A stretch of DNA of 40,048 nt from Saccoglossus kowalevskii (GCF_000003605.2 NW_003109089.1:434887-474934); one strand, 5' to 3'. Counted from the stretch's first letter, positions 24,063 to 36,558 are shown. The notes: a model not told the origin generated them from the letters alone. Program-made: numbers and translations.

Positions 24063-25247
24063 AAAAACACGGGTTTATTCATTATTCGTCATGCTGTGAT
24101 TAATCGAAATGTCGGGAGAAATTGTAAAAATTGAACTTTTTACATTGTTTTTTTTTATTGTTTATTCACATTTCAAATTTTAGCTGGGATAAAAATGACA
24201 TATGTTAGTATTGACATAAATCCTAATAGTGTTAACAAAATCATAAGTTACAATATGACATTTGCTCTCCCATGGTGCATCCATGTATACTTAGTAACAT
24301 GCTCAGTAGTTCACATTTGAATTCAACTTAAACTATCTTAAGTCTGTTCAATTAGGCAATACTCCATCCCATGCGGTAAACTACGAGATGGTTTAGTTAT
24401 ACTTACGTTTTGTGTGCTACTTGCATTACTACAATTCACAACTACAGTGCATTGTCTCTTCACAGACCGTCACCTAGCAAGTATCCATGCAACACCAACT
24501 CCCGTAAATATTTTCCCTTTCATAGCACTGTAGTTAGAATTAATTAATCCACTTGCCACTGAGTGACTGTTTTGTGCAATCACATCAAATGTACCTAACA
24601 ATATGGTTTAATTGTACGATAGTTACCCGTTCTATTAATTTATGGCCTTGATTTTGCACGTGGTTGCTATACATAAAGCATGCACTAGCATAGAATTAAA
24701 GCTCATATTGATTATCATACATATTTTAACGCCAAGAGACGTTCTATGCGAGCGTTTTTACGGTATATTTATATGGAAACGGCAATAGTTCAAGCAATCA
24801 TTCTGTGACAAATACTTTCATTCTGACCACAGAAATATTACCTTTTTTAATTAGTAAAATAAGAAAACAAATACCATGGAACCTTAAATCCTTAAATCTG
24901 GTTGGGGAAAGAGGTTTCATATTACGATAGTATTACCCGAATTTGGAATGTTGTCATGTCATACAGACCATACGGCGTTTGAATTATTACGTAACGTGTT
25001 CACATCTGTTTTGTTATCTAACGTGAGCGATAATGGTGGTTCTTTTGTCAATTCAATTCTAAATTACAGGTATTACAAGCTGGGTGGTCCTATTCCCCTT
25101 TACAGAGTTTATAGTTTGCGGAAATACACGATAATTAGATAGATTATAGTATTAAACGCTCGTTCCATAACAAGAAAGTTTTGAAATTATGGATTCGGGA
25201 AAGAGGGGTTTGTTGCATTTTATTTATTTTGTCGTCATATAACACAC

Positions 25248-25273
25248 CACAGTCCCATAGTTGAGGGACTGTG
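25248..25273. repeat. 9-bp hairpin
   Basis: CACAGTCCC and GGGACTGTG are exact reverse complements separated by eight bases. Isolated; no gene context. Confidence 0.45.
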
Positions 25274-26678
25274 AACATACGTAACAACACTTTCCACCGG
25301 CGAGAGAGTGCGAGCATGGACACTATAGTTATACCCCCCTCCCTTTGCTATTTGACGCAGAAATCCTAGTTGCTGTATAAAAAAGCAAATCCTCTATTCC
25401 CAGTGGGAACATTAATAAGTGCCTAATTTAAGCAGAATCAAAATGTGTTGATAAGAATATGATCAGACCGACTATCCAAAACTGTAAGAACCAATATACC
25501 AATTTTGCAGATACCGAATACCGAAAAAATGTGTGCCAATTGTTATTTGGCACTGCCATGATGATAACTGAATTATATATGATTTAACATAAACGTTATT
25601 ATTGCAGCACTCGGGTGAATATTCGTTTGATGAATCAATATAATTCTCTAATACGCATGTACGCTGTTTTTTGATACGTCCAATAACAATCACTGCACAT
25701 GCGTATTGACGTTTTAATTTTTCATACTACGAATACTGCTGTGTTTGATACAAAAGAAACATTTATAGTTTATAATAAATCCAACTCGGCCAACCTCAAC
25801 AACGATATTAAAATATATTTTTTTTATTCGACTATGTTGCACCTTTAATGTTAGTTCCCACTATGGACCTACACGTAGGCCAACGTTCGCCTGAACGTCT
25901 AGTAGAAAATAAATCATTAAATTATTTCGAACTATTGTCATGGCAACAAATAAAGTGATAATATTACACTACTTGCAAATGCTGGTGGTTTTCGCGTGCA
26001 TGGGTATATACATTTGTTTTGTGGTTTAATGATGTGTTTGCATATTTGCATACAATCACGTGCTGTTTTTATTAATGTGTAGAGCATATTTAACATCGGA
26101 CTTCCTGTCCCACTAATAGGTTATGGCGCTACTCACCTTTATCGAACAAAGTATCATGGAACTATTGTCTAATTGCAATATATATTCAAGTAAACTGAAA
26201 TACGCAAAGTCTTACCAAATTACCTAAATGTTGGCAGTTTCTTATTTTTAGTTTTAAAAATAATTTGCAAAGATATATTGTATAAGCGAAATGTTTGTGT
26301 GACGTCATAATGACGTTGAATGATCTAGAGCAATGTCATCTTAATAAACAACTCTGTTTGTTGTGATGTCGTTCGTCGTTTAGACATTCCTAAATTAGAT
26401 AGATTAGCACAAACTAAGAAAAAGGTATTGTAAGACAATACATGAACTGAATTGAAAGGCACATGTCAGCTTTTTTAGGCTTTCCTTATTATGAGCTCAT
26501 GTCATCAATATTTTTGAAACAATTAAAAAAAAAATTAGTTTTGTCAGTTTCTAATGTGATAATAGTTTTCCATTACGTGAAAGTAGAAGTTCACTTCACT
26601 AATGTATTGCATGTATGTGCAGCAGTTAGGTAATGCAACATTCAAATTCAGCTCAAAACGGCTTAAAATATATGATAT

Positions 26679-26843
26679 TTAAAGCGGGGGAGTCGTCACC
26701 TGCGCATGCGTCAGATGGCCATAGCGTGTCATTGCTTCCAAACAAGCGTATACTCATGAGGCTTTGCGTTGTTAGCGTGTGTTGTCATCGCCGCTTGGGA
26801 CTCAATTCCCGCGCGTGCGCAGGTGACGAGCCTCCCGCTTTAA
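26679..26843 (+). mobile_element. R1 foldback MITE, subfamily B, copy 6 (165 bp)
   Basis: The best subfamily B copy, with TTAA on both sides. Left end AGCGGGGGAGTCGTCACC, then TGCGCATGCGTCAGATGGCC; right end GTGCGCAGGTGACGAGCC, then TCCCGCT. Core order: GATGGCCATAGCGTG, CAAACAAGCGTAT, TTTGCGTTGTTAGCG, GGGACTCAATTCCCGCGCG. No coding capacity. Confidence 0.8.
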
Positions 26844-27138
26844 CCAAGATGTTAGTATAAACAATATTCACCATCACCTGTACCCACGCATAAATGGTAA
26901 ATATTTCGTTGAAATATACACAGACTACAATATCTGCACGAATCCTGTGTGAGGCATTTGAAACCAATCTGAAGAAATAATTGGACTACGCGCTTGAGAT
27001 AAACGCTATTAGCTTCGAACTACTTGTGCGATTTCCATATTGTAGTGCAACTTAAAAAAGGTCTAATAGCGCTGTTGAAATGTTCAACCAAGTTGTCTAA
27101 GATATGTTTTTTCTTCTGTTGTCAAATAGACTTCTAAT
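26844..27138. other. Unique AT-rich spacer
   Basis: Between an R1 and an R2 element; nothing recognised. Confidence 0.4.
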
Positions 27139-27300
27139 GAAAGTGACCGCCAGATCTCGTTGAGAGAAAGAAAGCAACGAGATTTGCTTTTGCCTCTCAA
27201 ATAGTGCTCCAATTTGTGACGTCATCGCGTCTACAATTCCACTGAATGAGAAGAAAGAATGAAATATTCGAGGGGCTCTTCATCTCGCTCTTAATGCATT
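27139..27300. mobile_element. R2 foldback element with both arms
   Basis: The left arm at 27139-27213 (CCGCCAGATCTCGTTGAGAG, then CTCTCAAATAGTGCTCC) and a decayed right arm around 27268-27300 (GGGGCTCTTCATCTCGCTCT, then TAATG) face each other. A CRE-like TGACGTCA (27217-27224) lies between the arms. Confidence 0.45.
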
Positions 27301-29127
27301 GTTTTGTAGCGTATTTTTCCAGTCGTTCGTCAGCCAATTCGTATGTTTCGTGGACTTTTAAATTTATCATTATGGGTTTCTGGCGAGGGAAACTATTCTA
27401 GGTTCATACCGTATACAATATGTATATATTTTCTTACTTTGCCGGAGGATAGGGGCTATATCTAGTCTGTCCGCATATATAGATTGCTTTCTTTGGCACA
27501 GATAACTTTTATAATTTACGTAATTTGTTATTTATTTTTTCCAACCAATATTTCTGAAATCGTAACAACTTGTAGATTTAACACTTTTTTGACAAAGAAA
27601 AAACGCGAAATATTTTCTTTCTTTTATATTTTTCTTTTGATTAAACAAGAAATAAAAGTTAGTTATATCGTTTATGTTGAGAACATGTTGTTGTTTTTTT
27701 AATTATTATTTATTTATAACTTTTATAAAAAAAATGCCCCTAGTATTTATTTCTGGCGGTGAATGTTTTTCTAGCATGCACAACCAACATGATACGTCGC
27801 TATACCAAGTCCAGATCTACAATAACGGAGTTGTCTCACTTTAATAAAATTGCATGACTGCAAATAGAATGGAACCCTTGATAAATCAACTGAACTATGT
27901 GTACGTTATAGTGCAAATATGACGTATATAAAGAGATGCATTTTTCTTAACTATAGTCACACTTATTAGCAAAGGTCTCGAATTTCAATTGCGCATTTTT
28001 TTTTTTAAGTAGAAGTCTACTCTTTTTTTTGAGACAGTCGGTAAAATTGAGTCGGTAATAAATTAGCGGATAACTGTTCACATGTCACTAAATTTAAAGA
28101 TTTTTCAAAATGTTTTCACTATTAGAACCACTGATAATGGGTTCCAATAAGTTGTCACATTAATGTGTTTTTAACGATTTCTCGAAGAATATTTTGGAGG
28201 CGCCAATATTTCTCTGCAACCAATGGACTCTGCAACATACTACTCGTTTTGTTCATGTATGAGTATGTTACTGCCGGAGTGTTGTTCCGCCTTGTACTAT
28301 AGATCATACCATTGTGGGATTGCGATGTCCAAATTCGGTTCGAACACAACTCCGTCAATCACAAGGCGTGCCCGCTCGTGCAACCGTCACTAACAATCCT
28401 GTAATGCACTACAATTTGAAAATGCGACACTGTCTATGATTTACATGATGCCAGTCCATAATTCAACGTAGGCAGTAATTTATCATGCGTATTGTGACAT
28501 TAATTTGCTGCTGATATTGATAAATGTATTTTTTACAACAATAAATTTGTTTATTCACTACGCAAGACTGATTTTCAATTTATTAGATTTTTATTAATTT
28601 TTCCAAGAATTTGTATTCAAGATGGCTGCCAAGACAATTTCTATGGAAACGAAATCGGTAACCCATTTCGGTGTTGATCGCTTTCGAACACAAAAAAGTG
28701 GTTATATTTATTATTATCAAATCTTACGTTTTTTTTTTTTTATTTTTCCAAGAATCAATTTGAAATTTCACTAAGTTTTAAGAATACAATCTTAGCGGGT
28801 TTCCGGAGCACGTAATATTCCGTATGACTGTATGAGTATCGTGTTCGCGCATCAAAAGTTCACAATGCGCGCTCAAATACACCCACATTTACAAGAAAAG
28901 GATGCAGACTTCTACTGTATTTCAATTTTTTAAATCTAACATTTACCTGTCATGTGTTGCGGTTAACAATTTCAGTGATTATATCAAGCCTATATGGGAA
29001 CGAGGATGAACAAAAATGTCAGATTTGACGACGTACATGGACAAACAAAAATCAACGTGACACTGAGACCCGCAAATGGTCTTTGCATCCTTTGGTCGAT
29101 TATTAATAAACCCGATTATCAGGTACG
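27301..29127. other. Gene-free stretch
   Basis: T-rich and A-rich low-complexity runs (for example 27995-28030 and 28728-28745) and short open frames; no gene recognised. Confidence 0.4.
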
Positions 29128-29250
29128 AATGGCGCCGAAATCTCGTGAATAGCGCTCCTTATTCCAAATACCATGATTACATATATTGGGGAATACAGGT
29201 TCAGTGGCACACTATCTCGCTCTCAACGAGATCTCGGCGACGATTCGCGT
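29128..29250. mobile_element. R2 foldback element, compact copy
   Basis: The left arm (GGCGCCGAAATCTCGTGAAT, then AGCGCTCC) pairs with the right arm (GGCACACTATCTCGCTCTCA, then ACGAGATCTCGGCGAC) read in reverse. The left arm lacks about 20 bases. TATTCCAAATA and TATTGGGGAATA continue the symmetry inward. This copy shows that R2 arms come in inverted pairs. Confidence 0.55.
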
Positions 29251-30870
29251 CGCGTTTATTTATTAATAATGTTTACCAGTGCAGACTTCACAGCTGGCAT
29301 TACATATCGGTCGAACTGTGTTTCTGATCAAACTAAATCATGTCTACACAATCACAAAATAGGAGGTAATGCGCGTATTATCGATAAAAAATGAAATACT
29401 TAGTGGACCGTTGAATATCCGTTAATGATGCAACATGATCATTCTCTCATCGATGATTATGTTCACTTTTCTAATTAGATGACCTGACTAGTATATCTTA
29501 TAGAACGTTTGTGGTTGTTATGTGCAGTGAAGTAAAACATTGATCCTGATTAGAATCGGCCTAATAACCGAATTACCTAAATAATTTCGTACCTTCCCGC
29601 TCATTTATCACCGGTGAAATCGAAAGAAAGGTGATCTCGCATGGTAGTAGTATTTTGTACCAATCCGGGTATACCAAACATAGCCATGTACCAAACAATA
29701 AACGTTCATCACACAGCCTTGGGGGTGATTCAATAATGGTCGCAAAATTGTGAACACTGTGAGAAAAAACGTGCATCAAAGCCCACCGATCAGCTTTGTG
29801 TAGTGCGAAGAGACGGCATGGTTGAAAGAGAGATAATGGTAATACCACCATTCATAACAACACAGATATGATGAGCCTCAGGAAATGGAACATTACAATT
29901 TGTACCTGTATAGATTGGTAATAGAACGTTTAGCACGTGATCGCACATAATAAGATGCTGTTGATTTATAACATATGACCTTTCACCCTTTGTAGTAGGA
30001 ACATGATTATTTTTTCCGATCCAACACGTGAGTATTAAATTACTGACCATAGATACCACCGTTGCCATGTCATTGTGATATAAGAGTTAAAAAAGTCATA
30101 CAAATACGGTTTCTATGTTATCCTCCATTACGGTATACGGTACTAATCGCTTAAATTGTTTTATGCAATCTTGTGATGAATGAAGTTCTGTGTATAGTAT
30201 AGCAATGTATTTTACACGATTCGTATGCAGCCTAGCGGTTGTAGGGCTTTAATTGGTCTGGAATAGCGAAATAGTAATTATAAAATTCGTGACCGGTAAA
30301 AACATATGAAACACAAGTACCATTTCTAATTGGAGGAAATACTAGCGAACAATTAAAACAAATATTGAATGTTGTCACCACCACCGGCAAAACTTCTGAA
30401 TTATCTATTTAAAACCGCATGGCACATTGTCATTCTAAATGAATTCTAAGAATTCAATGCAAAAAAACTGAATTGAAACATCATATTTGTCGTCTTCGTT
30501 TGTTTTCTGAATTCATCAACTCAAAAGTTTAAAAATAATCAAGACAACGTGTATTTCGTCCTTTATATGATACCACTTTTTAGTCAAACAAACAAGATAC
30601 CTGATCGTCGAAAGAGGTCTCCTGTTTCAAGGAAGCTGAATTGAAGCTGGATTATATGTCATACTTTCATTATTTTGAAAGTGAAAGTGATATTTATTTT
30701 TTAAGTCAGGATACCGAAAATGAAAATGTCATATAGTATTGGTTATACAAATCTTAATATTGTAAAAATATTTCAATAAATTGGCAATATAATTTAAGTT
30801 TCCAGGTTGATAATATTTTCCCATTATATATAATATGACGCTCCTTTTCATAATGCATTGCATATATAAA

Positions 30871-30945
30871 TAGAATAGAATAGAATAGAATAGAATAGAA
30901 TAGAATAGAATAGAATAGAATAGAATAGAATAGAATAGGATAGAA
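30871..30945. repeat. (TAGAA)n microsatellite
   Basis: Fifteen pentanucleotide units with one TAGGA variant near the right end. It directly abuts the TAAAA array and forms the distal part of the LINE tail read on the minus strand. Confidence 0.95.
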
Positions 30946-31010
30946 TAAAATAAAATAAAATAAAATAAAATAAAATAAAATAAAATAAAATAAAATACAA
31001 TAAAATAAAA
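30946..31010. repeat. (TAAAA)n microsatellite
   Basis: Thirteen units with one TACAA variant. On the minus strand it is TTTTA repeated, lying immediately 3' of the LINE remnant, as a tail would. Confidence 0.95.
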
Positions 31011-31745
31011 TAGAGCTTTATTAAAACTGTAAAGAAAATGAAAAATTATCCAGTAAGTAAAATTCACATGGAATAGCTAATTCAATTTTGAACAATATGT
31101 TGTTTACTGCAGCTAATAATATTGATGTTTGTTGTTTAAAAGACCTGGGTTGGTTTGCTGTACAACGATGTTAATTGTATTTCTAGTATGTTCAGTGTAT
31201 ACTTTACAGTCCACCATAGGGTAGTGTACTTTATTTTCTACTTCATTGCAGTGTGTGTATAGTATTTTTTTCAATTGGTGTTTTCAGTTTTGTTCAGTGA
31301 TCTGTATCTATTTGCTAGCTTGTGGTTGCTTTCTATAAATTGTGCTCTTACTCTGGTGCAATCGCTGTTATTAATACGATGTATTTTGATTCTGGCTTTG
31401 AAAATACTGTTTGTTCCTAATTTTATATTTTCTCTCATAGTTTTATTGTTACAATTGGTGCTGTAATAATCATCGATTGATGTTTATAGCGTTGAATATG
31501 TGGTGCTAATTTTACAGTGTTCATTGAACTATTTTAGATTTGTTAGCCATGATCCAGCATATATTTATATGTTATTTTAATCTTGTATTGCATAGTGTGT
31601 ATAGTATTTTATTACTGTACAGTAGATGCTATTTTTTAAAGGTATTTTGCCTAGTTCTAATTGACAGGCTATTTTGCTTGAATTATTGTTTATATTATGG
31701 ATATTTCTAAATAATTTATGGTGTTACTTCTCTGTCTTTGTTTAA
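31011..31745 (-). pseudogene. Decayed non-LTR retrotransposon (LINE) ORF2 3' end
   Basis: Minus-strand translation, broken by stops and frameshifts, shows the order expected of the region after the reverse transcriptase in many LINEs. A block SSKIACQLELGKIPLKN at ~31631-31682 corresponds to the common '..ELGR.PL' motif. It is followed by a basic helical region, then ESNHKLANRYRSLNKTE (within 31277-31340), matching the familiar 'SNHKLAIE.GRY' block. Next comes a degraded Cys/His-type segment (KKYYTHTAMK and onward), with the Cys residues lost. The 3' flank runs straight into the TTTTA/TTCTA array, as in LINEs that end in short repeats rather than plain poly-A. A 5'-truncated, inactive copy. 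The clade is not determined; CR1/Jockey-like is plausible. Confidence 0.65.
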
Positions 31746-32504
31746 TCCCGTAAATTTAAATTAACAAGCATATTTCCCAGAATTCACTGGTATAAGTTTA
31801 TATTGGAATCTGAGCAGTGCTGACATTTTCTTTGTCTGTTAGTCTATTTGCCATGGTCTGTGTGTTGCCCTCGGTTAGAAATTGGCACTATTTAATACTA
31901 TTTAATACTAGCAATCTAGTGGGTATACCAGAACTATAAAACTAGGTATAAATGCTTTGGAAGAAGATGCTACCTAAAACTGAAATTATCATTACACCTA
32001 CGTAAGGGGTATGGCTACTACACCAATGTACAAAATGATTGTTCAGAAGACTTTCCATTGGAATAAAACATGGATGCTGTCTATTCTGGGTTATTTCTAA
32101 ATAACATTCATCTTGTATATAGATGTATTATATAGCTGACTTAAGTATGTGACGGCGTGGCGCAGTGCGATGTTTCATATGGTAGTTACATGTATGCACT
32201 CTCACCAAAAAGGAAACATTACGTACTTAGTTTAATATAACTTTGAGAAATTGAAAAATAAACTATTGAAGGAGGGTACAACTTCATTTCTTTGGGGGTT
32301 TAGTTGATACAATGTGTGAATGTAAACATGATTGGTGGTTTAGACTAAAACTTAAGTATTAGCTGCAATCTTATTCAAAACAACAAACTGGTTTGTGATT
32401 ATTCTGATATATTCACGGACATGTCAAATGCAATAAATACAACTAAATATCAGGTTCTACTTTAAATCATTTGGTCTATGTGAGAGTTTGCTCGATTACG
32501 GGAG
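31746..32504. other. Unassigned sequence upstream of the LINE fragment
   Basis: May hold further decayed LINE sequence, but no reverse-transcriptase motif is readable. GGCGTGGCGCAGTGCGA near 32154 looks like a Pol III A-box but no B-box follows. Confidence 0.3.
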
Positions 32505-32570
32505 AGAACGCTATTTCAGGGACAAACAATTCTTACCACTCGTTCTCAACGAGATCTCGGGTTTGTTTGC
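32505..32570 (+). repeat. R2 family arm, right-type
   Basis: Carries GCTATTTCAGGGACAAACAA, then CTCGTTCTCAACGAGATCTC. It matches the reverse complement of the arm at 33396-33484 closely. Confidence 0.5.
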
Positions 32571-33395
32571 GTCTTGATTTAAAATGATGGAATACCAATG
32601 ACGGTGCCCATAAAGTGTTTTTAGAACTAAATACACTTCTTCACCAATAATAATAATTTTCATTTCCCGTGACATGGGATTACATACATGATAGTCAAAT
32701 AATGCTGAATCAAAACACTTTTTTTCGCGGAAATTCTATTTATAAGAAAAATTATTACTCAAAGTGTAACAACCACCTCCATATACACATTCATCCATTT
32801 TCTAACTTTTCCCTCAATGCCTCTCGACTCCTCACGGGAACTGGTGCATCATATATAAGTCTAATTTTATAATACACAAACTTTGGACACACAACTATCC
32901 TATAGCTTGAATAGTCTGTTCCATTGTGGTCGACGGTTAATATGATTTGATGTCGAATATATAGGTTTTAGGTAATGTTGTTTGCATAACTATTTAAGTT
33001 GCGTTCATACTGAGCAGATTTTGAGGTACCATTCCTGACTAATATAAACACCATCAAATGTTATCTTTTGTGAATTTAAGCAATCTTTTAAATTAAGTTA
33101 GATTTGTAAAAAAAAATGATGCTCACTTAGGTAGATGATTGAATGTAACTTTGATGGATAAACCATAGACCATAGACAAAATAAAATATCTGTGGACAAG
33201 CATTATAGCTTGAAATTGTGAGTATACGTGAGGGGAGACATTTGAATATGTATACCACCTTATTTTAGCAACCAAATATTTTTCTACAAGATGAGTAACC
33301 AGATATTTATTTTTCCTTGACTTATGACCCAGGCAGCCGTAGTGGCTTTGGATTTTCACTGTATTAACCCGGTCATAACAATGGGAACCACAATC
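32571..33395. other. Spacer between two R2 arms
   Basis: The minus strand has a 95-codon open frame at 33123-33410 that overlaps the R2 arm and lacks a recognised domain; treated as chance. Confidence 0.35.
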
Positions 33396-33484
33396 ACCAA
33401 CTTTAGCCACAAACGACCGTAGAGATCTCGTTGTGAGCGAGATATGGCACGAGACTTTGTTTGCCCATTGAAATAGTGTTCCAT
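33396..33484 (-). repeat. R2 family arm, left-type
   Basis: AGCCACAAACGACCGTAGAG, then ATCTCGTTGTGAGCGAGAT, ending near TTGAAATAGTGTTCC. Orientation is opposite to the arm 840 bases to the left; the two point outward, so they are arms of different elements rather than one pair. Confidence 0.5.
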
Positions 33485-35826
33485 TCTCTTTAAGGGTATG
33501 AGAATAAATGATAAATATTATTTTAAAATCGTGGTCATTACAAAAATAACAATGGTGAGGGCACTTATCAAATTTGATTACATTAAATTACACTAAGCTG
33601 TATTCATTGTTACTACTGTAAAAGCGCATGCAATACAGTTTATTAATATATTTTAATAATGTGATAATGTTTCAACCGTAATGCCCACTAAAATGTAAAC
33701 ATAAAGTTTACGAATGCTGTGCACGACGCATTTACAATTAGCCATACAAGCAAGCGACAATAACAGTGTCTAGATTAAATTATACTAACAAATTTATGTG
33801 TTCGGCGTATATTAACGCTTAGACACAACGTTGTGCATATATAAGCGTGCCTACATATTATCATTGTTTACTTTAACCCCAATTAACAATCTATATGTAT
33901 CTGATTGGAAATTTAACCTTAGTCTCTCGCGGGTCATTCTCATGCGTGTCAAACACCCCAATCAATAAATGCTGTTTTTTCAAGGCACCTTACAACAGCA
34001 TTTATTAGTCACCTTTGGGAGTTTTAAACTTGGAAAAACACCATCTTCAAAGATTTAACATACATACGTATCTCGATATAGTATATAACGGGCTATAGGT
34101 CCAGCAACCATTGGCCGACATTTGTTTTTCACATGTATATTCTACGTTTACATGTTCATATTCTCAGATACTAACCCAATTTAATATCTTTCTTTAAAAA
34201 CGCTTATAGTTTTTCGGTTTGTACATATACAATATAAAAAAGATATATAAACAAAATAGATTAGAAAGACAATAAAATTTGGCAAACATAATGCACGGTT
34301 AAAATTATAAGAACCTTTCCAAGAATTGCATGACACGTTGCTTAGCAACTGTTATCTTTCACACAATCTTTTAACTCAGCTAATGTGGTCGGCTGTATAT
34401 ACTGTTTTCATATCTTCCATTATTACCACTTTTATCTATATTTGCGATCGTCGATTGTCTAAACGGTCTCATTTTCAGTGATACATTTTCAATCGCGTTT
34501 ATTCATCTTGTCATTATCATTACAAATATTTTGCAAAATTCTTGTAATGATTATCTCCTCATAATATATCCAGTCAAATTTTGATCTTATCGTCAGTCAA
34601 TCATTACTATAGTAACTCAGACGTATATCATTGTCAGCTTATTGCCTCGTAATTTCGCGTGGATTGTTATTTAATAGTTTTTCAGCGTGGCAAATAGTCC
34701 TGTCCAATAAGTCATCCAAATATTGTGTTTGGTCGTGTAGTCGTTCGTCATTCAGAATGCAGGGAATCTCTAAAAAGCAACCGTATTTTATCTAATCCCA
34801 CTTTACCGGAAATTGTCTGATTTTAGCTTAATCTTGCAATTAATCATTGTTTGGCTTCAATCTAATGAATAATGCCATCCTTTGAAGTGGATATCATACA
34901 ATTAAATTTTTAATTCAGTTTCCATTTTTTCTCTTCATTTCTAAATGTTACAAACGAATGATCAGACAAGAAGCACTGTCCCTAAATTACGACTTTGTAT
35001 ATACTATTCGTTACTTATTACAGTACAGTAGTTTATAGAATCACGAAAATATAAAAAAAAACAGGAAAACATCAATCGCCATAGGCTCAAAGATGCGGCA
35101 AAACACGGCGAGATTGCAAATAAATTAGTTGTCTCCCGCGTTCAGTGAATTTAACAATTGAAATAGCCTGGTCGTGGGAGTAAATGATACAGCTATAATG
35201 CATTATGAGGGAAAACCTCATTAAGTGCAGACAAAAAAAAAAGGTTATATACAAAATGGCACGCCGATAATGACACATTCACCACTATGTAATACATCTA
35301 CGCACACAGGAACAAGGCATTCTGGGAAGTTTGTTCAAATCCCAAATGTTACCAAAGATAACACAAAATATAGATGTAGACAATAGTTCACTTGCAATGA
35401 CGTGTACCTCTGGCGTTACAGTTGTTACTAATAAGCCATATTGGAAGGAAGAAGAAAATACACTTGAGTCTATTTAACCCGGCATTCATTGTCACGTTAA
35501 AATACAAATTAGACGCGTACTGTAGTTTATGTTTACAAATGTGGCCGTCAGTCCGCCATATTCAATCGCGCGCGTCATAAAAAAAGCAATATCCATGACG
35601 TCTGTCACTGTATATCCGATAGTCGCTGAGATTAGCTCTACAATTATCCAATATTTAGTGTTCTATGATATTGCCCCACCCACGTGATATACACGTGATA
35701 TACCAGTGATAACAAATTAACAGCGGGTGTAATGACTAATTGAAATAAATCAATATGATAATTAAGTATCAAGAACAGAAAACGATTTTAGGGCACTGAA
35801 TAAAAGTCTTAGTATAATGTACATAC
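33485..35826. other. Gene-free stretch
   Basis: AT-rich with no recognised gene, RNA or transposon. If the integrin-like exons to the right are real, their membrane-spanning exon should lie here or further left, but I could not find a GFFKR-type sequence. Confidence 0.35.
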
Positions 35827-35951
35827 CCTTCACTGACAATAATACATTGTGTATCCGTTGTTTAAGGGCAGGTTGAATGAGCTTATGTACTGTGTTCGAG
35901 TGTATGCGTAAGGTAAGTGTTGTGAGTACGGTCGATTCCCGGTGTTGAACA
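35827..35951 (-). CDS. Candidate exon D of an integrin-alpha-like gene
   Basis: Acceptor ATATCAAG (weak pyrimidine tract) above 35951 and donor AAGG|GTATGT below 35827. It starts in phase 2, which fits the phase-2 end of the exon at 36059, and ends in phase 1. It adds 41 codons: an alternating hydrophobic pattern, TVLTTLTLRIHSNTVHKLI, then IHNVLLSVK. That resembles the beta-rich end of the integrin Calf-2 domain just before the membrane segment, but without a diagnostic motif. It is the weakest of the three linked exons. Confidence 0.22.
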
Positions 35952-36058
35952 CTTGATATGCAAACGCACAGAGCCCATGCAGTGTACGTAATCGTGCAAG
36001 TCGGAATAGTCATTTCACAAGAATAGCACATGCATGTTAATACATAACAATTATTTAC

Positions 36059-36261
36059 CTTGTGTTGTTGTATTCAGTTTCCCAGGTGGCAGTGGTAATA
36101 GCAAACGGGTTGTTGCTTGTCGTGGAAACACATGGAAGGTTGAATTCAACGTGCGGAGGTAATGTACCACGAGTGGATGCACACGCATGCGTAGATTGGT
36201 CGATAACGGAGTTGGGCTCTGACATAGTTGAATTGATTAGAATTGCTTCCTCATTTTCACT
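36059..36261 (-). CDS. Candidate exon C of an integrin-alpha-like gene
   Basis: 67 open codons between acceptor ATCGTAG and donor ACAAG|GTAAAT; phase 0 in, phase 2 out. The sequence looks coding: polar and Thr/Asn-rich, with two N-glycosylation sequons (NST near the start, NNT at the end) and two Cys. The end, PFAITTATWETEYNNT, resembles the 'A.L...S.LW.ETF' stretch in the Calf-2 domain of integrin alpha chains. That family makes alpha-beta heterodimers that bind matrix ligands at the cell surface. The opposite strand is also open here, so an alternative reading exists. It would lie in the ectodomain. Confidence 0.3.
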
Positions 36262-36558
36262 CTACGATGCCTTATAAACAAGATAAATTAATCCGCCTTC
36301 AGGAGATAACATATTTAAACTGTTTCAAATTGACTGCCAGCTAGGGGTTATATTATTAACGGCGATTTAACAAATGATGCACATATTGTTGGCCGTGAAT
36401 TAAGCAGCACATGACGGCGATGCGATTACGTGTGACTTGAACATGGACATACACTTGCGGGATAATAAACGACGTAAACGCGGCGCTATGTTGAACAGAC
36501 ATTAACATTCCACGTGGGTCTGCATGTAATATGAAATAACTTGAACTTGTTCCCTTAC

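Larger units (their letters stand above)
22999..26678. other. Mostly gene-free stretch
   Basis: Contains the 142-codon open frame at 23634-24062, a hairpin at 25248-25273 and a CRE-like palindrome at 26300-26307. Nothing else recognised. Confidence 0.35.

Noticed and set aside
30849-30868. TAATGCATTGCATATAT shared with ~38227
   Set aside because: A short AT-rich near-palindrome with no extended similarity; likely coincidence.
30729-31067. 112-codon minus-strand frame rich in Phe, Tyr, Leu and Ile
   Set aside because: It is a translation of the TTTTA/TTCTA microsatellite, not a protein.
32154-32215. A-box-like GGCGTGGCGCAGTGCGA
   Set aside because: No B-box follows within tRNA or SINE distance.
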